This document shows, piece by piece, positions 44,503 to 55,700 of a DNA stretch of 64,000 nucleotides. Every line of letters begins with the position of its first letter. The stretch's first letter is position 1. This stretch comes from Alphaproteobacteria bacterium (lineage in GTDB: Bacteria; Pseudomonadota; Alphaproteobacteria; Ferrovibrionales; Ferrovibrionaceae): the NCBI GenBank assembly GCA_018336035.1, contig JAGXRD010000077.1:40666-104665 (forward strand). The letters are read 5' to 3'. Position numbers and translations under genes: made by a program. Below the pieces are notes generated by a model. The model worked only from the letters and a program-made list of their open reading frames with translations. It searched no databases and had not been told where the DNA came from.

Positions 44503-45955
44503 TCAGTAACTGTAGCTGAACACCATCTGGCCGAGCCAGGTGGTGCGGTCGGTGGCATCGGTTGTGCCGAGCGTCTGGCGCAGGCCACGACCAGCGCGCG
44601 CCGCGCCCAGCACGGTGGCAATCTCAAGCCCGGGCAGCGGGGTAGCCCAAACAGCATAGATGTTCACTTCATCCTGCAGGCGATCCGAATTCACGCCATT
44701 GGCGGTATCGGGCTTGTCGTAGCTGTGACGATACAGGATGGCGCCGAGGCTGAGCGCGTCATCGGGCTGGAGCGTCAGATGCACCATATGGCTGTTCAGG
44801 TTTGTATTGCTGCCGACATAGCGGGCATAGATTTCGCCCAGATCCCAGCTGCCATAGCCGCGTGGCCCGCCGGCGGTGAACAGCGGGTCCCACCCACGAC
44901 TGATGCTGTCGCCGGTGTCACCGTCGCCGCTGAAATGCATGTAGCGATACGAAAGTCGCGGCTGCCAGGGCAGGGCAGAGAAGGTGTATTGCGGCTCGAC
45001 ATACCAGGCGTCGGCGCGCAACCGGCGGCCGGCGGTGTCGTTGCGCTGGCGGGCAAATTCGCTGTACAGCGCGGCATCCTTCCAGCCTTCGCCGAGCACG
45101 CTCAGCAGGGCGCCGCCACTGCGGATGGCATAGACATTCATGCCGTCGCGTGTCGCGCTGATGGCCTCATCGGCATCGGTGATATTAAGCGCGGTAACGC
45201 CGAGATACCATTCGCGCGCTTCGTAGCTGGTGCGGCCCTCATCCTTCCGCGTCGAGGCAAACCATTCAATATTGGCGCCATGCAGGGCGGTGGCGGCGCT
45301 GTCCTTGCCGCGCATGTAGCTCTGGTCGGTATTGCTTTCGAGGCGGAACAGATCGGCACGCACCGGTTCGGTATTCAGCCGCAGGATGGCGGTGCGGTCG
45401 AAGGCCGCGCGCGGGCCGACCACATGGTTGTTGCGACGGAAACTATCGAGTGTGCCGTCGGCAATCAGGAATCCGTCGCCGATCACGAAGCCCTGCCGGC
45501 CGATGGAGGCGTCGACCGCATCTTCGCCGAGCGCCGCAAAACTCTGGCCGGATTTCCAGCCGAGATAGGCTTCGCTCAGGGAGAGCGAGTTAGGGTTCAT
45601 GTCGGTGACGGAATTGCGTTGCGCCTCGCCTTCGCCGCGCGTGACGCTGGCGGTCGCGCGCAGGGCGCCATACAGCGCGCCATCATTCAGCTGGTAATCC
45701 GCCTCAATGCCGGGGGCGACAAAGGCTTCGGCCCAGTGCCGGCCGCCCCTGGCGGACACCGTTAGACGACAGGCTGCCCAAACCATTCTGTGCATTGGTC
45801 ACGCTGAACAGGCCAAGTCCGGCATCCAGCGTCAGGCCAAGCTCCAGATTGCCGAAATTCAGGCGTTGTCCCGGCTTTTCATGCTCGTCGTCTGCCGCGA
45901 AAGCCGCTGGCGCGGCAAGGCAGAAGGCAGCCAGGAGTTTAAGCAGACGGCGCAT
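44503..45955 (-). pseudogene. Outer-membrane beta-barrel protein gene broken by a one-base frameshift
   Basis: The 5' part starts at 45955 (GGGGGA upstream) and encodes a clean Sec signal peptide (MRRLLKLLAAFCLAAPAAFA), then about 50 residues ending near VRQGR. The rest continues in the next frame from about HWAEAFVAPG to a C-terminal FSYSY, typical of outer-membrane barrels. Removing one base from the four-C run at 45746-45749 (plus strand) joins the two parts into one 483-residue protein. Alternating beta-strand patterns and the layout recall alginate-export-like porins, but the substrate is unknown. It may be a real mutation, a slippage-switched gene or a sequencing error. Confidence 0.8.
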
Positions 45956-46135
45956 GGTATTCCCCCATCCCGAGATGCCGGTTGCTGCTCCGGCCAAGGC
46001 TTCGATTCATGAGCGCCTTCGGGTATCCTGCCGGTGTATTGCATTGCCGATACCAGTCAAGCGCGTGTCTTGTGGGGTATTCGGATTTCAATTAGAAAAG
46101 CCGCTGCTTTTCAGACTTATTCGCGAGGATTAGCC

Positions 46136-46852
46136 ATGCGCCCGAGTGGCCGCAAACCCGACCAGCTGCGCCCGATCCGTCTTGAGCCGGGTTTTGCCAA
46201 ATATGCCGAGGGCTCCTGCCTGATCAAGTTCGGCGAGACCCATGTACTCTGCGCCGCGACAGTCGAGGAAAAGGTGCCGCCGTTTCTGCGTAACACCGGC
46301 CGTGGCTGGGTGACGGCCGAATACGGCATGCTGCCGCGCTCCACCCATACCCGCACCGATCGCGAAGCCTCGCGCGGCAAGCAGTCGGGCCGCACCCAGG
46401 AAATCCAGCGCCTGGTCGGCCGCTCGTTGCGCGCTGTCACGGATCTCGCCGGTTTCGGTGAGCGTCAGATCCGCCTCGACTGCGATGTGTTGCAGGCCGA
46501 TGGCGGCACGCGTACCGCTGCCATCACCGGCAGCTGGGTGGCGCTGCATCTTGCCTTTGCCAAACTGGTGAAGGATGGCGCCATTGCCAAGATTCCGCTG
46601 ATCGGCCAGGTCGGCGCGGTCAGCTGCGGCCTGTGTGATGGCGTTGCCGTGCTCGATCTCGATTACCCGGAAGACAGCACGGCACAGGCCGATGCCAATT
46701 TCGTGCTGACCGATACCGGCGCGATCGTCGAGGTGCAGGGCACTGCCGAGAAGGAGCCCTTCTCGGAGGCGCAGTTCGCCGCCATGCTCGGCCTTGCCAA
46801 ACAGGGTGTGAGCGAACTGATGATCCTGCAGCGCAAGGCGGTGGGGCTGTAA
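46136..46852 (+). CDS. rph: Ribonuclease PH
   Basis: RNase PH trims tRNA 3' ends using phosphate. The 238-residue product opens with [13 protein letters not shown] and has the phosphate-binding Arg region [17 protein letters not shown] and the catalytic [15 protein letters not shown]. The start at 46136 has AGGA seven bases upstream; the longer frame is not conserved. It starts the rph-rdgB-hemW operon, typical of alphaproteobacteria. The usual divergent partner hrcA is replaced here by an outer-membrane protein gene. Confidence 0.96.
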   Translation: MRPSGRKPDQLRPIRLEPGFAKYAEGSCLIKFGETHVLCAATVEEKVPPFLRNTGRGWVTAEYGMLPRSTHTRTDREASRGKQSGRTQEIQRLVGRSLRAVTDLAGFGERQIRLDCDVLQADGGTRTAAITGSWVALHLAFAKLVKDGAIAKIPLIGQVGAVSCGLCDGVAVLDLDYPEDSTAQADANFVLTDTGAIVEVQGTAEKEPFSEAQFAAMLGLAKQGVSELMILQRKAVGL

Positions 46853-46854
46853 CG

Positions 46855-47484
46855 ATGGCGCGGCGTCGCTTCACCGGCGACACGTTGGTGATCGCCAGCC
46901 ACAATGCAGGCAAGGTGCGCGAGATCGGCGACCTGATCGCACCCTTCAAGGTGCGTGCGATTTCGGCTGGCGAACTCGGCCTGCCCGAACCGGAAGAAAC
47001 CGGGCTGACCTTCATTGCCAATGCCGAACTGAAGGCGCTGGCGGCCGCGCAGACCGCGCAGCTTCCTGCTTTGGCCGATGACTCCGGCATGAGCGTCGAT
47101 GCACTGGATGGCGCGCCGGGGATTTACTCCGCGCGCTGGGCCGGGCCGTCGAAGGATTTCGGCAAGGCGATGCAGAAGGTCTGGACGGCCGTGCAGGACA
47201 GCGCGAAGTCGACCGATGACAAGGGACCGCCGCTTGGCGCGCAATTCGTCTGCGCCCTCAGCCTCGCCTGGCCCGATGGCCATGTCGAAAGCTTCGAGGG
47301 CATCATCCAGGGCGATCTGGTCTGGCCGCCGCGCGGACTGCATGGCTTCGGCTACGATCCGATGTTCCTGCCGCGTGCGAACAGCGAGACGCGCACCTTT
47401 GGCGAGATGCCGGCCGCCGAGAAGCATGCGATCAGCCACCGCGCGCTGGCGTTTCGGCAGCTGATCGATGCCTGCTTCGGCTGA
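46855..47484 (+). CDS. rdgB: dITP/XTP pyrophosphatase (Ham1/RdgB)
   Basis: RdgB removes non-canonical purine triphosphates (ITP, dITP, XTP). The 209-residue product has the nucleotide-binding [11 protein letters not shown] near residues 12-22, the metal-binding [11 protein letters not shown], and the late [10 protein letters not shown] and SHRALAF motifs. It starts three bases after rph and overlaps hemW by 17 bases. Confidence 0.95.
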   Translation: MARRRFTGDTLVIASHNAGKVREIGDLIAPFKVRAISAGELGLPEPEETGLTFIANAELKALAAAQTAQLPALADDSGMSVDALDGAPGIYSARWAGPSKDFGKAMQKVWTAVQDSAKSTDDKGPPLGAQFVCALSLAWPDGHVESFEGIIQGDLVWPPRGLHGFGYDPMFLPRANSETRTFGEMPAAEKHAISHRALAFRQLIDACFG

Positions 47485-48646
47485 AATCCCGCGCCGCGGC
47501 TTTGGGCTCTACATCCACTGGCCCTTCTGCGTCTCGAAATGCCCTTACTGCGATTTCAACAGCCATGTGCGCGAACGCGTCGATGCGGCGCGCTGGCAGG
47601 CGGCCTATTTGCGCGAAATGGCGCATTACGCGGAAGCGGGCATCGGACTGGGTGAGACAGTCACATCTGTATTCTTCGGCGGCGGCACACCCTCGCTGAT
47701 GCCACCCGACACTGCTGCTGCCATCCTGGAGGCGGCGCGGACATACTGGCGCTTCAGTGACGATGTCGAGATCACGCTGGAGGCCAATCCAAATTCGGCC
47801 GAGGCCGGTAAGTTTGCCGCCTTCGCGCAGGCCGGCGTCAACCGCCTGTCGATTGGTGTGCAGAGCTTCGACGCCGATGTGCTGAAATTCCTCGGCCGCG
47901 CCCATGATGCGGGTGAAGCGCGCGCCGCGATTGCGGCTGCTGCTAAAGCCGTCCCGCGCTACAGCTTTGACCTGATCTATGCCCGGCCGGGGCAGACGGC
48001 CGAACAATGGCGTAACGAACTGCGCGCAGCGCTGGCGCTGGCCGGCGATCATCTCTCGCTCTACACGCTGACCATCGAGCCGAACACCGGCTTTGCCGGC
48101 GCCGTGGCGCGCGGCGCGCTGCATCCGATGCCGTCCGACGATCAGGCCGCGCTGTATGATCTGACCCAGGAAATTCTCGACGACGCCGGCTTGCCGGCCT
48201 ACGAAATCTCGAACCACGCCAAACCAGGCGGCGAGAGCCGGCACAATCTGGTCTACTGGCGCAGCGGGGAGTATCTCGGTCTTGGTCCCGGTGCGCATGG
48301 TCGTATCCTGAGGGGCGATGCCTGGCAGGCGACGCAGACCCGCCGCAAGCCGGAAGTCTGGCTCGAACAGGTCGAGACGCAAGGTCATGGTCGCGAAAGC
48401 GAGACACCTGTGGCGTCGGCCGAACGCGCTGAGGAAGCCCTGATGATGGGCCTGCGGCTGGCCGAGGGCGTCTATGCCTCGAATTTTCGTGCCGCCACCG
48501 GACTAGATCTCGATGTTTTCGTGCCGCGCGCACGCAGCGCGCCGCTCGAAGCTGCCGGCCTATTGTATCGCGACAATGCGCGGATCACCGCCACCCGCGA
48601 AGGCCGCGCCGTATTGGACGGGTTGTTGGCGCGCCTGCTGGCATAG
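47468..48646 (+). CDS. hemW: Radical SAM heme chaperone HemW
   Basis: HemW is a heme-binding radical SAM protein related to coproporphyrinogen dehydrogenase HemN. It delivers heme to membrane enzymes. The 392-residue product has the cluster motif CVSKCPYC (Cys21, Cys25, Cys28), the region FGGGTPSLM and a C-terminal HemN domain (about 300-390). It lacks the extra N-terminal cysteine of true HemN. The start lies inside the rdgB end, so translation is coupled. Confidence 0.94.
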   Translation: MPASAEIPRRGFGLYIHWPFCVSKCPYCDFNSHVRERVDAARWQAAYLREMAHYAEAGIGLGETVTSVFFGGGTPSLMPPDTAAAILEAARTYWRFSDDVEITLEANPNSAEAGKFAAFAQAGVNRLSIGVQSFDADVLKFLGRAHDAGEARAAIAAAAKAVPRYSFDLIYARPGQTAEQWRNELRAALALAGDHLSLYTLTIEPNTGFAGAVARGALHPMPSDDQAALYDLTQEILDDAGLPAYEISNHAKPGGESRHNLVYWRSGEYLGLGPGAHGRILRGDAWQATQTRRKPEVWLEQVETQGHGRESETPVASAERAEEALMMGLRLAEGVYASNFRAATGLDLDVFVPRARSAPLEAAGLLYRDNARITATREGRAVLDGLLARLLA

Positions 48647-48713
48647 CGCTTTTTTCTCCTGGCCGGCCCCGGTATGCTAAGCAAAATCCCTGAGGAAACC
48701 CGAGCCAAATCCG

Positions 48714-49955
48714 ATGTCTGAATCCGCTTTCCCCGGTCTGTCCCTCGGCGTGCAGGAACTGCGCGCCTCCGAAATCCGCGAACTGCTGAAACTGATCGCG
48801 CGGCCGGAGATCATTTCCTTCGCCGGCGGCATTCCCGATCCGGCGATCTTCCCGCTGGAGGCCATCGGTGCCTCGTATCAGCGCGTGTTGGCCGATCCGG
48901 TGCAGGCCAGGGAAGCCTTCCAGTATTCGATCAGCGAAGGCTATGTGCCGCTGCGCGAATGGATCGCCGGCTATCTGCAGACGCATGGCATCGAAACCGG
49001 CATCGAGCGCATCCTGATCACCTCGGGTGCGCAGCAGGCGATCGATTTCCTCGGTCGCGCGCTGATCAATCCGGGCGACAGTGTGGTCGTCACTTCGCCG
49101 AGCTATCTCGGCGCCATCCAGGTCTTCAACACCTATCAGCCGAAATTCCTCTCGGTGCCGATGGATAACGAGGGCGTGCTGCTCGACCAGCTCGAAGCCG
49201 CTTTCAAGCAAAAGCCGAAATTCTTCTATCTCACGCCCGACTTCTGCAATCCGGCCGGCATTACCACGTCGCTGGCGCGTCGCGAGGCGATCCTCAAACT
49301 GGCGCATCAGTATGGCGTCGCCATCCTGGAAGATTCGCCCTACGAAGAGCTGCGCTACGAAAACCAGCGCATCCCGAGTTTCGCCGCGCTCGAGCAACAG
49401 TATCTCGCGCAGCCCGGCAGCGACGGTAAGCGGCTCGTGGTCTATATCGGTAGCCTGTCGAAAGTGCTCACGCCGGCGTTGCGCATCGGCTGGATCAATG
49501 CCGATCCATCACTGATCAACAAGCTGGTTTTGCTCAAGCAGGCCTCCGACCTGCATTGCAGCACGATCAACCAGATGGTCGCCTGCGATATCGCCAAGGC
49601 CTCGCATGCCGGTCAGGTGCAGAAGCTGCGCAAGGCCTACAAGGAACGCCGCGATGTGATGCTGGAAGCGCTGGAACGCTGCCTGCCCAAGGAAGTGCGC
49701 TTCACGCGACCGGATGGCGGCATGTTCATCTGGCTGGAATTCCCCGAGGGTATCGACGGTGCCGAACTGCTGGCCGAAGCGGTGAAGGATACGCATGTGG
49801 CCTTCGTGCCGGGCTCGGCCTTCTATGCCACGGATGCGAAGCGCAACACGGCGCGGCTCAGTTTCTCGCTGGGCGAACCGGCGCGCATTCGCGAAGGCAT
49901 CGAGCGGCTGGCCGCCCTGCTGCAGAACAAGCTGCGGTCTAATCGCGCTGCTTAA
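48714..49955 (+). CDS. PLP-dependent aminotransferase, 2-aminoadipate/MocR-like class I
   Basis: This 413-residue fold-type I aminotransferase has the PLP lysine Lys250 in GSLSKVLTPALRIGW, the substrate/PLP region TSGAQQAIDFLGR and the Asn-Pro in DFCNPAGIT. It is closest to stand-alone enzymes such as LysN (2-aminoadipate aminotransferase) and aromatic/branched-chain aminotransferases, without an attached GntR helix-turn-helix. The amino donor and product are unknown. Its last 17 bases overlap the convergent DUF6064 gene. Confidence 0.88.
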   Translation: MSESAFPGLSLGVQELRASEIRELLKLIARPEIISFAGGIPDPAIFPLEAIGASYQRVLADPVQAREAFQYSISEGYVPLREWIAGYLQTHGIETGIERILITSGAQQAIDFLGRALINPGDSVVVTSPSYLGAIQVFNTYQPKFLSVPMDNEGVLLDQLEAAFKQKPKFFYLTPDFCNPAGITTSLARREAILKLAHQYGVAILEDSPYEELRYENQRIPSFAALEQQYLAQPGSDGKRLVVYIGSLSKVLTPALRIGWINADPSLINKLVLLKQASDLHCSTINQMVACDIAKASHAGQVQKLRKAYKERRDVMLEALERCLPKEVRFTRPDGGMFIWLEFPEGIDGAELLAEAVKDTHVAFVPGSAFYATDAKRNTARLSFSLGEPARIREGIERLAALLQNKLRSNRAA

Positions 49956-50577
49956 TCGGCATCGCCCGTAACACCACCGTCAGCAGCCCGGCCGCCGGCA
50001 GCAGCCAGAAGGCCGGCGCCTTCATGGTCCACAGTGTGGCGCCATCGATGGCGCACCAGGCAAGTGGCAGGATCAGCAGCAGCCAATGTGCGCGCAGGGC
50101 CAGCAGCAGCCCGAGCGTGGCGACCACGGTCGGTCCCGGCATCAGCGCAAACACCTCGCCCTGCATCCATGGCCGGCCCAGCATCCAGGGCAGCAACGGC
50201 TGCAGGACCAGCGCACAGACCACCAGCATGAAGCCGGCGGCGCGGCTGCGTCCCTCGGCGGGGCGCAGGTCGCGGTCGAAGGCATAAATCCAGAGCAGCA
50301 GGCCCTGCAGCGCAAAGCCGTAGGCCAGCCATTCTGCGGCCCAGTTGATCGTGAGATAGCGTTCATACAGCCAGACCCACGCCACCAGCAGCCAGGCGGC
50401 ACCGGCGAAGAGCAGCGCCAGCGGCTGGCCAGTCAGGGACAGCATGGCCAGGCCGGCGATGACGGCCGCCACCTGCCAGGGCCACAGTGCCTCGTTATGC
50501 AGTTCGAACAGCCGGAAATAGGTCTCGGGCGAGAACAGCAGAAAATCGGAGAGGCGATAGGTCGACCATTCCGACAT
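49939..50577 (-). CDS. DUF6064 family membrane protein
   Basis: The 212-residue integral membrane protein starts with SEWSTYRLSDFLLFSPETY, the head typical of DUF6064. It has about six hydrophobic helices (near residues 35-52, 55-72, 84-100, 112-130, 146-165 and 180-202) with many Trp. No catalytic motif is evident and the function is unknown. It begins directly after the aldo/keto reductase stop, so DUF2855, the reductase and this gene appear to form one minus-strand operon. Confidence 0.8.
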   Translation of the reverse strand: MSEWSTYRLSDFLLFSPETYFRLFELHNEALWPWQVAAVIAGLAMLSLTGQPLALLFAGAAWLLVAWVWLYERYLTINWAAEWLAYGFALQGLLLWIYAFDRDLRPAEGRSRAAGFMLVVCALVLQPLLPWMLGRPWMQGEVFALMPGPTVVATLGLLLALRAHWLLLILPLAWCAIDGATLWTMKAPAFWLLPAAGLLTVVLRAMPIKQRD

Positions 50578-51507
50578 CTAGAGCGCCTCGACATGGCTGA
50601 CGATGCGGCGGCGAAAAGCAGCATCCGGCAGCGGGCCATGGCCGGCGCCCATATTCTCGGCCAGATGCTCGGTGCGCGTGGTGGCGGGGATCACGCAGGT
50701 GACATCTGGCTGCGCGACGATGAATTTCAGCAGCAGCTGCGCCCAGTTTTTCGCACCAATCTCGGCGGCCCAGCCGGGCAGGGGGTGACGCTCGGCCGCC
50801 CGGATCAGGTCGCCCTGGCGGAACGGCCGGTTGACGATCACGCCGATCCTGCGTTCGCGCGCGAGCGGCAGGATGCGCTGTTCGATCTCGCGGTCCAGCA
50901 CGTTGTAGCTGATCTGCACGAAATCGATGGGCTGACTGCGCATGATGCGCTCGATCTCATCGTGACGCCGGCCTTCGGATGTCGTGATCCCGATATAGCG
51001 CACGCGGCCCTCGGCCTTCATGGCGCGCAGGGTTTCCAGATGTGCTTCCCAGCCCAGCAGGTTATGCACCTGCAGCAGGTCGAATTTTTCCACACCCCAG
51101 AGGCGGCGGGTTTGCTCGATCTGCTGCGGGCCGCTGCGGCCTGAGGAGATCCAGACCTTCTCGGCCGAGAAGACCTGCTGTTTCGCGTCCAGCACCTTCA
51201 GTCCTTCGCCGATCACACCCTGCGACGACCCGTACATCGGCGAGGAATCGACCATGCGGCCGCCGGCGCGGAAGAAGTCGCGCATCACGGCGATGCTGGC
51301 AGCGCGACCGCGCGGATCGGTGCCGACATTGAAGGTGATCCAGCTGCCCAGTCCCATCACAGGCAGTTTTTCACCACTGGACGGAATCTCGCGCGTGAGG
51401 CTGGCCGTTTGACTGAAAGCCGGCAGTGCCGCCATCGTCGCCGTGCCAGCCAATCCGGCCAGCACTGTCCGTCGTGAAACAGGGCCGGCGTGCAGGGTCA
51501 GTCCCAC
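50578..51507 (-). CDS. Tat-exported aldo/keto reductase
   Basis: The 309-residue reductase has a twin-arginine signal (SRRTVLAGLAGTA, residues 11-23). An aldo/keto reductase barrel follows whose tetrad appears intact: Asp87, Tyr92, Lys117 and His148. Export is unusual, because the enzymes use NADPH and the periplasm has little. Exported members with this signal are known, and they may fold with bound cofactor before Tat transport. The start overlaps the DUF2855 gene end by 10 bases. The substrate is unknown. Confidence 0.86.
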   Translation of the reverse strand: MGLTLHAGPVSRRTVLAGLAGTATMAALPAFSQTASLTREIPSSGEKLPVMGLGSWITFNVGTDPRGRAASIAVMRDFFRAGGRMVDSSPMYGSSQGVIGEGLKVLDAKQQVFSAEKVWISSGRSGPQQIEQTRRLWGVEKFDLLQVHNLLGWEAHLETLRAMKAEGRVRYIGITTSEGRRHDEIERIMRSQPIDFVQISYNVLDREIEQRILPLARERRIGVIVNRPFRQGDLIRAAERHPLPGWAAEIGAKNWAQLLLKFIVAQPDVTCVIPATTRTEHLAENMGAGHGPLPDAAFRRRIVSHVEAL

Positions 51508-52634
51508 AGGCTCAGGACATGGCCTTCGTCGGGCTTCACGCTGCCGGCCAGCATGCTGCGATAGGCGGCTTCCACGGCGCTGCGTCCGGTGCCGCGGACC
51601 ACCGTGATCGAACCCTGCAGCGCCGGCACGAACTCGGTCCAGGCGGCGTTCAGGCGGGTTTCCATCCCGCCGCGACCCCAGTCCTTGCTGCGTTTTACCA
51701 TGCGGTCCGGTGCGAAGAAGAAGATCGGCTTCGCGCCCGGCAGGCCCTTGCCCGGTGGGTTCATCTCTCGATGCGACATGCCGACGGCGCAGCTGTATTT
51801 CAGATGGTCGCCGTAATGCTCATGCACTGCGCGGCGCACTTCGGCGCTACCGGCGAAATCGACATAGACGGCATCTTCCACCGGCTGCTGGCCGATCTCA
51901 TCATAGGTGACGACGCGGTCGTAGCAACCGAGCCCCTCGACGAAGGCGCGGTTGGAACCCGAGGTGAGGCCGACCACGGTCGCGCCCTTATGCCTGTGCA
52001 GCAGATGGGCCAGACCGAAAGCAGTCTTCGATGAAGCGCTCGATAGAATCACCGTCTGTGCGCCGAAAAACTTTTCGTCCGACAGGAAGTCGTCGATCAG
52101 GAAGGAGGTGATGAACAGCGGCCGCAGCAGTGACTGATAGGCCTCGAAGTCTTCCGAAAACGTGGGATCGGCGGTGATGCGCAGATAGCTGTTATAGGCC
52201 GGCGGCAGTTTGGCGCGATGCGGGGCGGCCTCGATGAAATTGCTGTCGGTCAGCTTGCCTGGCGTCATCACCAGATGCGTCGCCATCGGGAAATAGCCGA
52301 AGATGCGTTCGTCCACCGCGATGGCCGGATGGCGCGAGGCGATTACATCGGCAAAGCCCCAGACCGGGATGATACCCCATGCGTCGTCTTCGCCATTCTG
52401 GCCGTTTGGGGGGAAGAAGCCCCAGTAGGACATCACGTCGCCCAGCTGGGCATAGGTGATATTGTTGGCGGTCAGCGCGAAACTGTCGATCTTGACCAGA
52501 ATCTGATCGGGCTGCAGATCGTCGGCGTGCAGCACGGCATCGACAAAGCGGGTCTTGTTCAGATCGGCCTTCTGGACCTGGAACTGCACGCCGGCCAGGT
52601 CGGATTTGGCGGTGGCGGTGAGTATTTGCGACAT
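51498..52634 (-). CDS. DUF2855 family protein (MDR-like oxidoreductase fold)
   Basis: The 378-residue protein is DUF2855, whose architecture recalls medium-chain dehydrogenase/reductases. The N-terminal part (ILVKIDSFALTANNITYAQLGD) resembles the substrate domain, and the middle (VILSSASSKTAFGLAHLL) resembles a cofactor-binding fold without the classic GxGxxG. The activity is not established; an NAD(P)-linked reductase is plausible. AGG just upstream of the ATG supports the start. It overlaps the reductase gene downstream and probably starts that operon. Confidence 0.85.
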   Translation of the reverse strand: MSQILTATAKSDLAGVQFQVQKADLNKTRFVDAVLHADDLQPDQILVKIDSFALTANNITYAQLGDVMSYWGFFPPNGQNGEDDAWGIIPVWGFADVIASRHPAIAVDERIFGYFPMATHLVMTPGKLTDSNFIEAAPHRAKLPPAYNSYLRITADPTFSEDFEAYQSLLRPLFITSFLIDDFLSDEKFFGAQTVILSSASSKTAFGLAHLLHRHKGATVVGLTSGSNRAFVEGLGCYDRVVTYDEIGQQPVEDAVYVDFAGSAEVRRAVHEHYGDHLKYSCAVGMSHREMNPPGKGLPGAKPIFFFAPDRMVKRSKDWGRGGMETRLNAAWTEFVPALQGSITVVRGTGRSAVEAAYRSMLAGSVKPDEGHVLSLWD

Positions 52635-52759
52635 GGAAACCTCCAGGTGCGGCGGCTGCGCTCCGCCTTTATATAGCGTTCAAGTTAATCCGCTCATGAT
52701 AGCTGCAATGTGACAAGGATCGGACAAAAACTGCGGAAAGTTCACGTGAATGGCGGGAA

Positions 52760-55700
52760 CTATTCGCTGGGCTGACGCAGCGTGGGCTCAGCATGGGCCT
52801 CGGCAGAGGCACTGCGCAGTTTGCGACTGGCCCAGACGCCCAGATCATCCAGATAGGTGAAGATCACCGGCGTGACAATCAGCGTTAGCAGGGTGGAGGA
52901 GATCAGCCCGCCGATCACGGCATGGGCCATGCCGGCGGTCTGCTTGGCGCCTTCACCGATCGCCATGGCAAGCGGCAGCATGCCGAAGATCATCGCCAGC
53001 GTCGTCATCATGATCGGGCGCAGGCGGATTTCGCCAGCTTCCAGGATCGCCTCCGTGCGCGACATGCCTTCCCGTCGCGCGTGGTTCACGAAGTCGATCA
53101 GCAGGATGGCATTCTTGGTCACCAGGCCCATCAGCATGATGAAGCCGATCACGGCAAACATGCTGAAGGTGGAACCCCAGGCCCAGAGGCCGACCACAAC
53201 GCCGAACAGCGATAGCGGCAGCGAGGCCATGATGGCGATGGGCTGCAGGAAGCTGGCGAACTGCGAAGCCAGGATCAGATAAATCAGGATCACCGCCAGC
53301 AGCAGCGCGGCAGCTGCATAACCAGCCGATTCTTTCATATCCTTCGACGCGCCGCCGAACCAGAAGCGATAGCCCGGCGGCAGTTTCATCTGTTCCAGCT
53401 TGCCCTGGATGGCGCGGCTGACTTCGCCCACAGGGCGCCCGTCGGTGGTGGCGGTCAGCAGCACTTCGCGGGCAAGGTCGCGGCGGTTGATCTGTGTTGA
53501 GCCGGTGGAGGGCTGAATCTTTACCACCTGGGCCAGCGCCACCATCTTCGGGTTGCCCTCGGCATTCATCTGGTTCGACGCCACGTAAATGCGTTCCAGG
53601 TCGGGCATGCCGGTACGGTCGTCGCGCGGCAGGCGTACAAAGACATCGTAATCCTCAGAATCCGGCGCCTTCCAGGTGCCGGCCTCTTCACCGGCCAGCA
53701 GCGGGCGCAGCGTATTGGCGATGGTCGTCGTGCTGACGCCGAGATCGGCAGCCAGCTGGCGGTCGACCTCCAGCGCTACGGTCGGTTTATTCGCTTTCAG
53801 GCTCGATTCCAGATCGACCACGCCCGGCACGGTGCGCATGATCTCCATCGCATCCTGCGACAGCTTGTCGAGCTGGGCGATATCCTGACCTTTCAGCGCG
53901 ATCATGATCGGCTTGTTCAAGCCGCCGCCCAGATTGGCCTGGCCGATATTGATGTTGTCGATACCAGCGATGTGGCCGATACGCTGGCGGAAGAACACCG
54001 CCATCTGCTGCGGCGAATATTTGCGCTGGTCGATTGGCACGAACCGCACATACAGCGTGCCGACATTGCGGCGCGAGAAGCTGCCGGCATTGATCGAGGC
54101 GAAGGAATAATCGACTTCGGGGAACTCCTTCAGCGCATCCTGCACCTGGCGGATCTTGGCCTCGGTATAGTCGATGGAAGAACCAGACGGCGTGGTCACT
54201 TCGACCAGGATTTCTGACAGGTCCGGCTCAGGCAGGAATTCGGAACCAATCTTGCCTGAAGCCAGGATGCCGATGGTGCCGACGAAGCTTAGTACCGCGA
54301 TCAGCAGTACCAGCCAGCGGAAGCGCAGGCTCCAGGACAGGATGCGGCGATAGATGCGGCCGAGCCATTCCATGCCCTTGTCGACCAGACCGACAATGCG
54401 ACCGACCGGGCTGCGCTTGGCATTGGGCTGACTGTCCGGATCATGCCAGACGCTGGACAGCATCGGATCGAGCGTGAAAGACACGAACAGCGAGATCAGC
54501 ACCGCGACCGTGACGGTGATGCCGAATTGCAGGAAGAAGCGCCCGATGATGCCGTCCATGAAGGCGACCGGCAGGAAGACGGCAACGATGCAGAAGGTGG
54601 TCGCCAGCACGGCGAGGCCGATCTCGTTGGTGCCGTCCAGCGAGGCCTGGCGATGGCTTTTGCCCATCGCGACATGCCGTGTGATGTTTTCCCGCACCAC
54701 GATGGCGTCGTCGATCAGGATGCCGATGGCGAGCGACAGTGCCATCAGGGTCAGCTTGTTCAGCGTGAATCCGGCGGCATGAACCGCGGCCAGCGTACCG
54801 ATCACGGCAATCGGCAGCGTCAGGCCTGTGATCACTGTGCTGCGCCAGGAATTCAGGAACAGGTAGACGATGATCACGGTGAGGATGGCGCCTTCGATCA
54901 GGGTGCGCTGCACGCCGTTCACCGACGAGAGAATGGCGCGGCTGTCGTCGCGCATGAATTGCAGCGACACGTCCGACGGCAGGTCGGGCTGCAGTTCCTT
55001 GATCGCCTGCTTGAGCCCGGTGATCACTTCCAGCGTGTTTGAGCCCTGCACCTTGACGAAGCTGATCGCCAGCTGGCGGTCGCCATTGAACAGCGCGACG
55101 GCTTCCTTTTCTTCCGAGCCATCCTCCACCGTGGCGATATCGCTGACAGTGACGGAAGTGTTGCCGCGGCGCGCCACGACGAGTTCGCCGAGGCGGCGCG
55201 GATCAGTGACACGGCCTTCGATCTGCACAACGAATTCGGTCTGTGGCCGGGTCAGGGTGCCGAGCGGGATCTGCTGGTTCTCGGCCTTCAGGATGTTGGC
55301 CAACTGGTCCATGCCCACGCCATAGGCCTGCATCTTCTCAGGATTCGGCAGCACGTTGATTCGGCGCTTCAGGCCACCGACGATATAGGCCTGCCCGATG
55401 CCCCGCACGGTCTGCAGGCGTTTCAGGATCACCTGGTCGGCCATGGTGGTCAGTTCGCGCAGGTCCCGCCGCTCGCTGCGCACGGTGATCGAGGCGACCG
55501 GCTGGTTGTCAGGCGAGAAGCGGGTGATTTCCGGCTGCTTGATCTCGTCACGGAAGCGCGGCGTGACCTGCGCGATCTTTTCGCGCACGTCCTGCACGGC
55601 GGCAACCGCGTCCACGGTCAGTTCGAATTCGATGATGACGGTGGAACGGCCTTCGAGCGAGCGCGAAGTGAGGGTGCGGACGCCACTGATCGTGTTGACG

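Noticed and set aside
44725..45765. 346-residue plus-strand open frame
   Set aside because: It is antisense to the outer-membrane barrel gene. The opposite strand has a signal peptide and a barrel C-terminus; this one has nothing recognisable.
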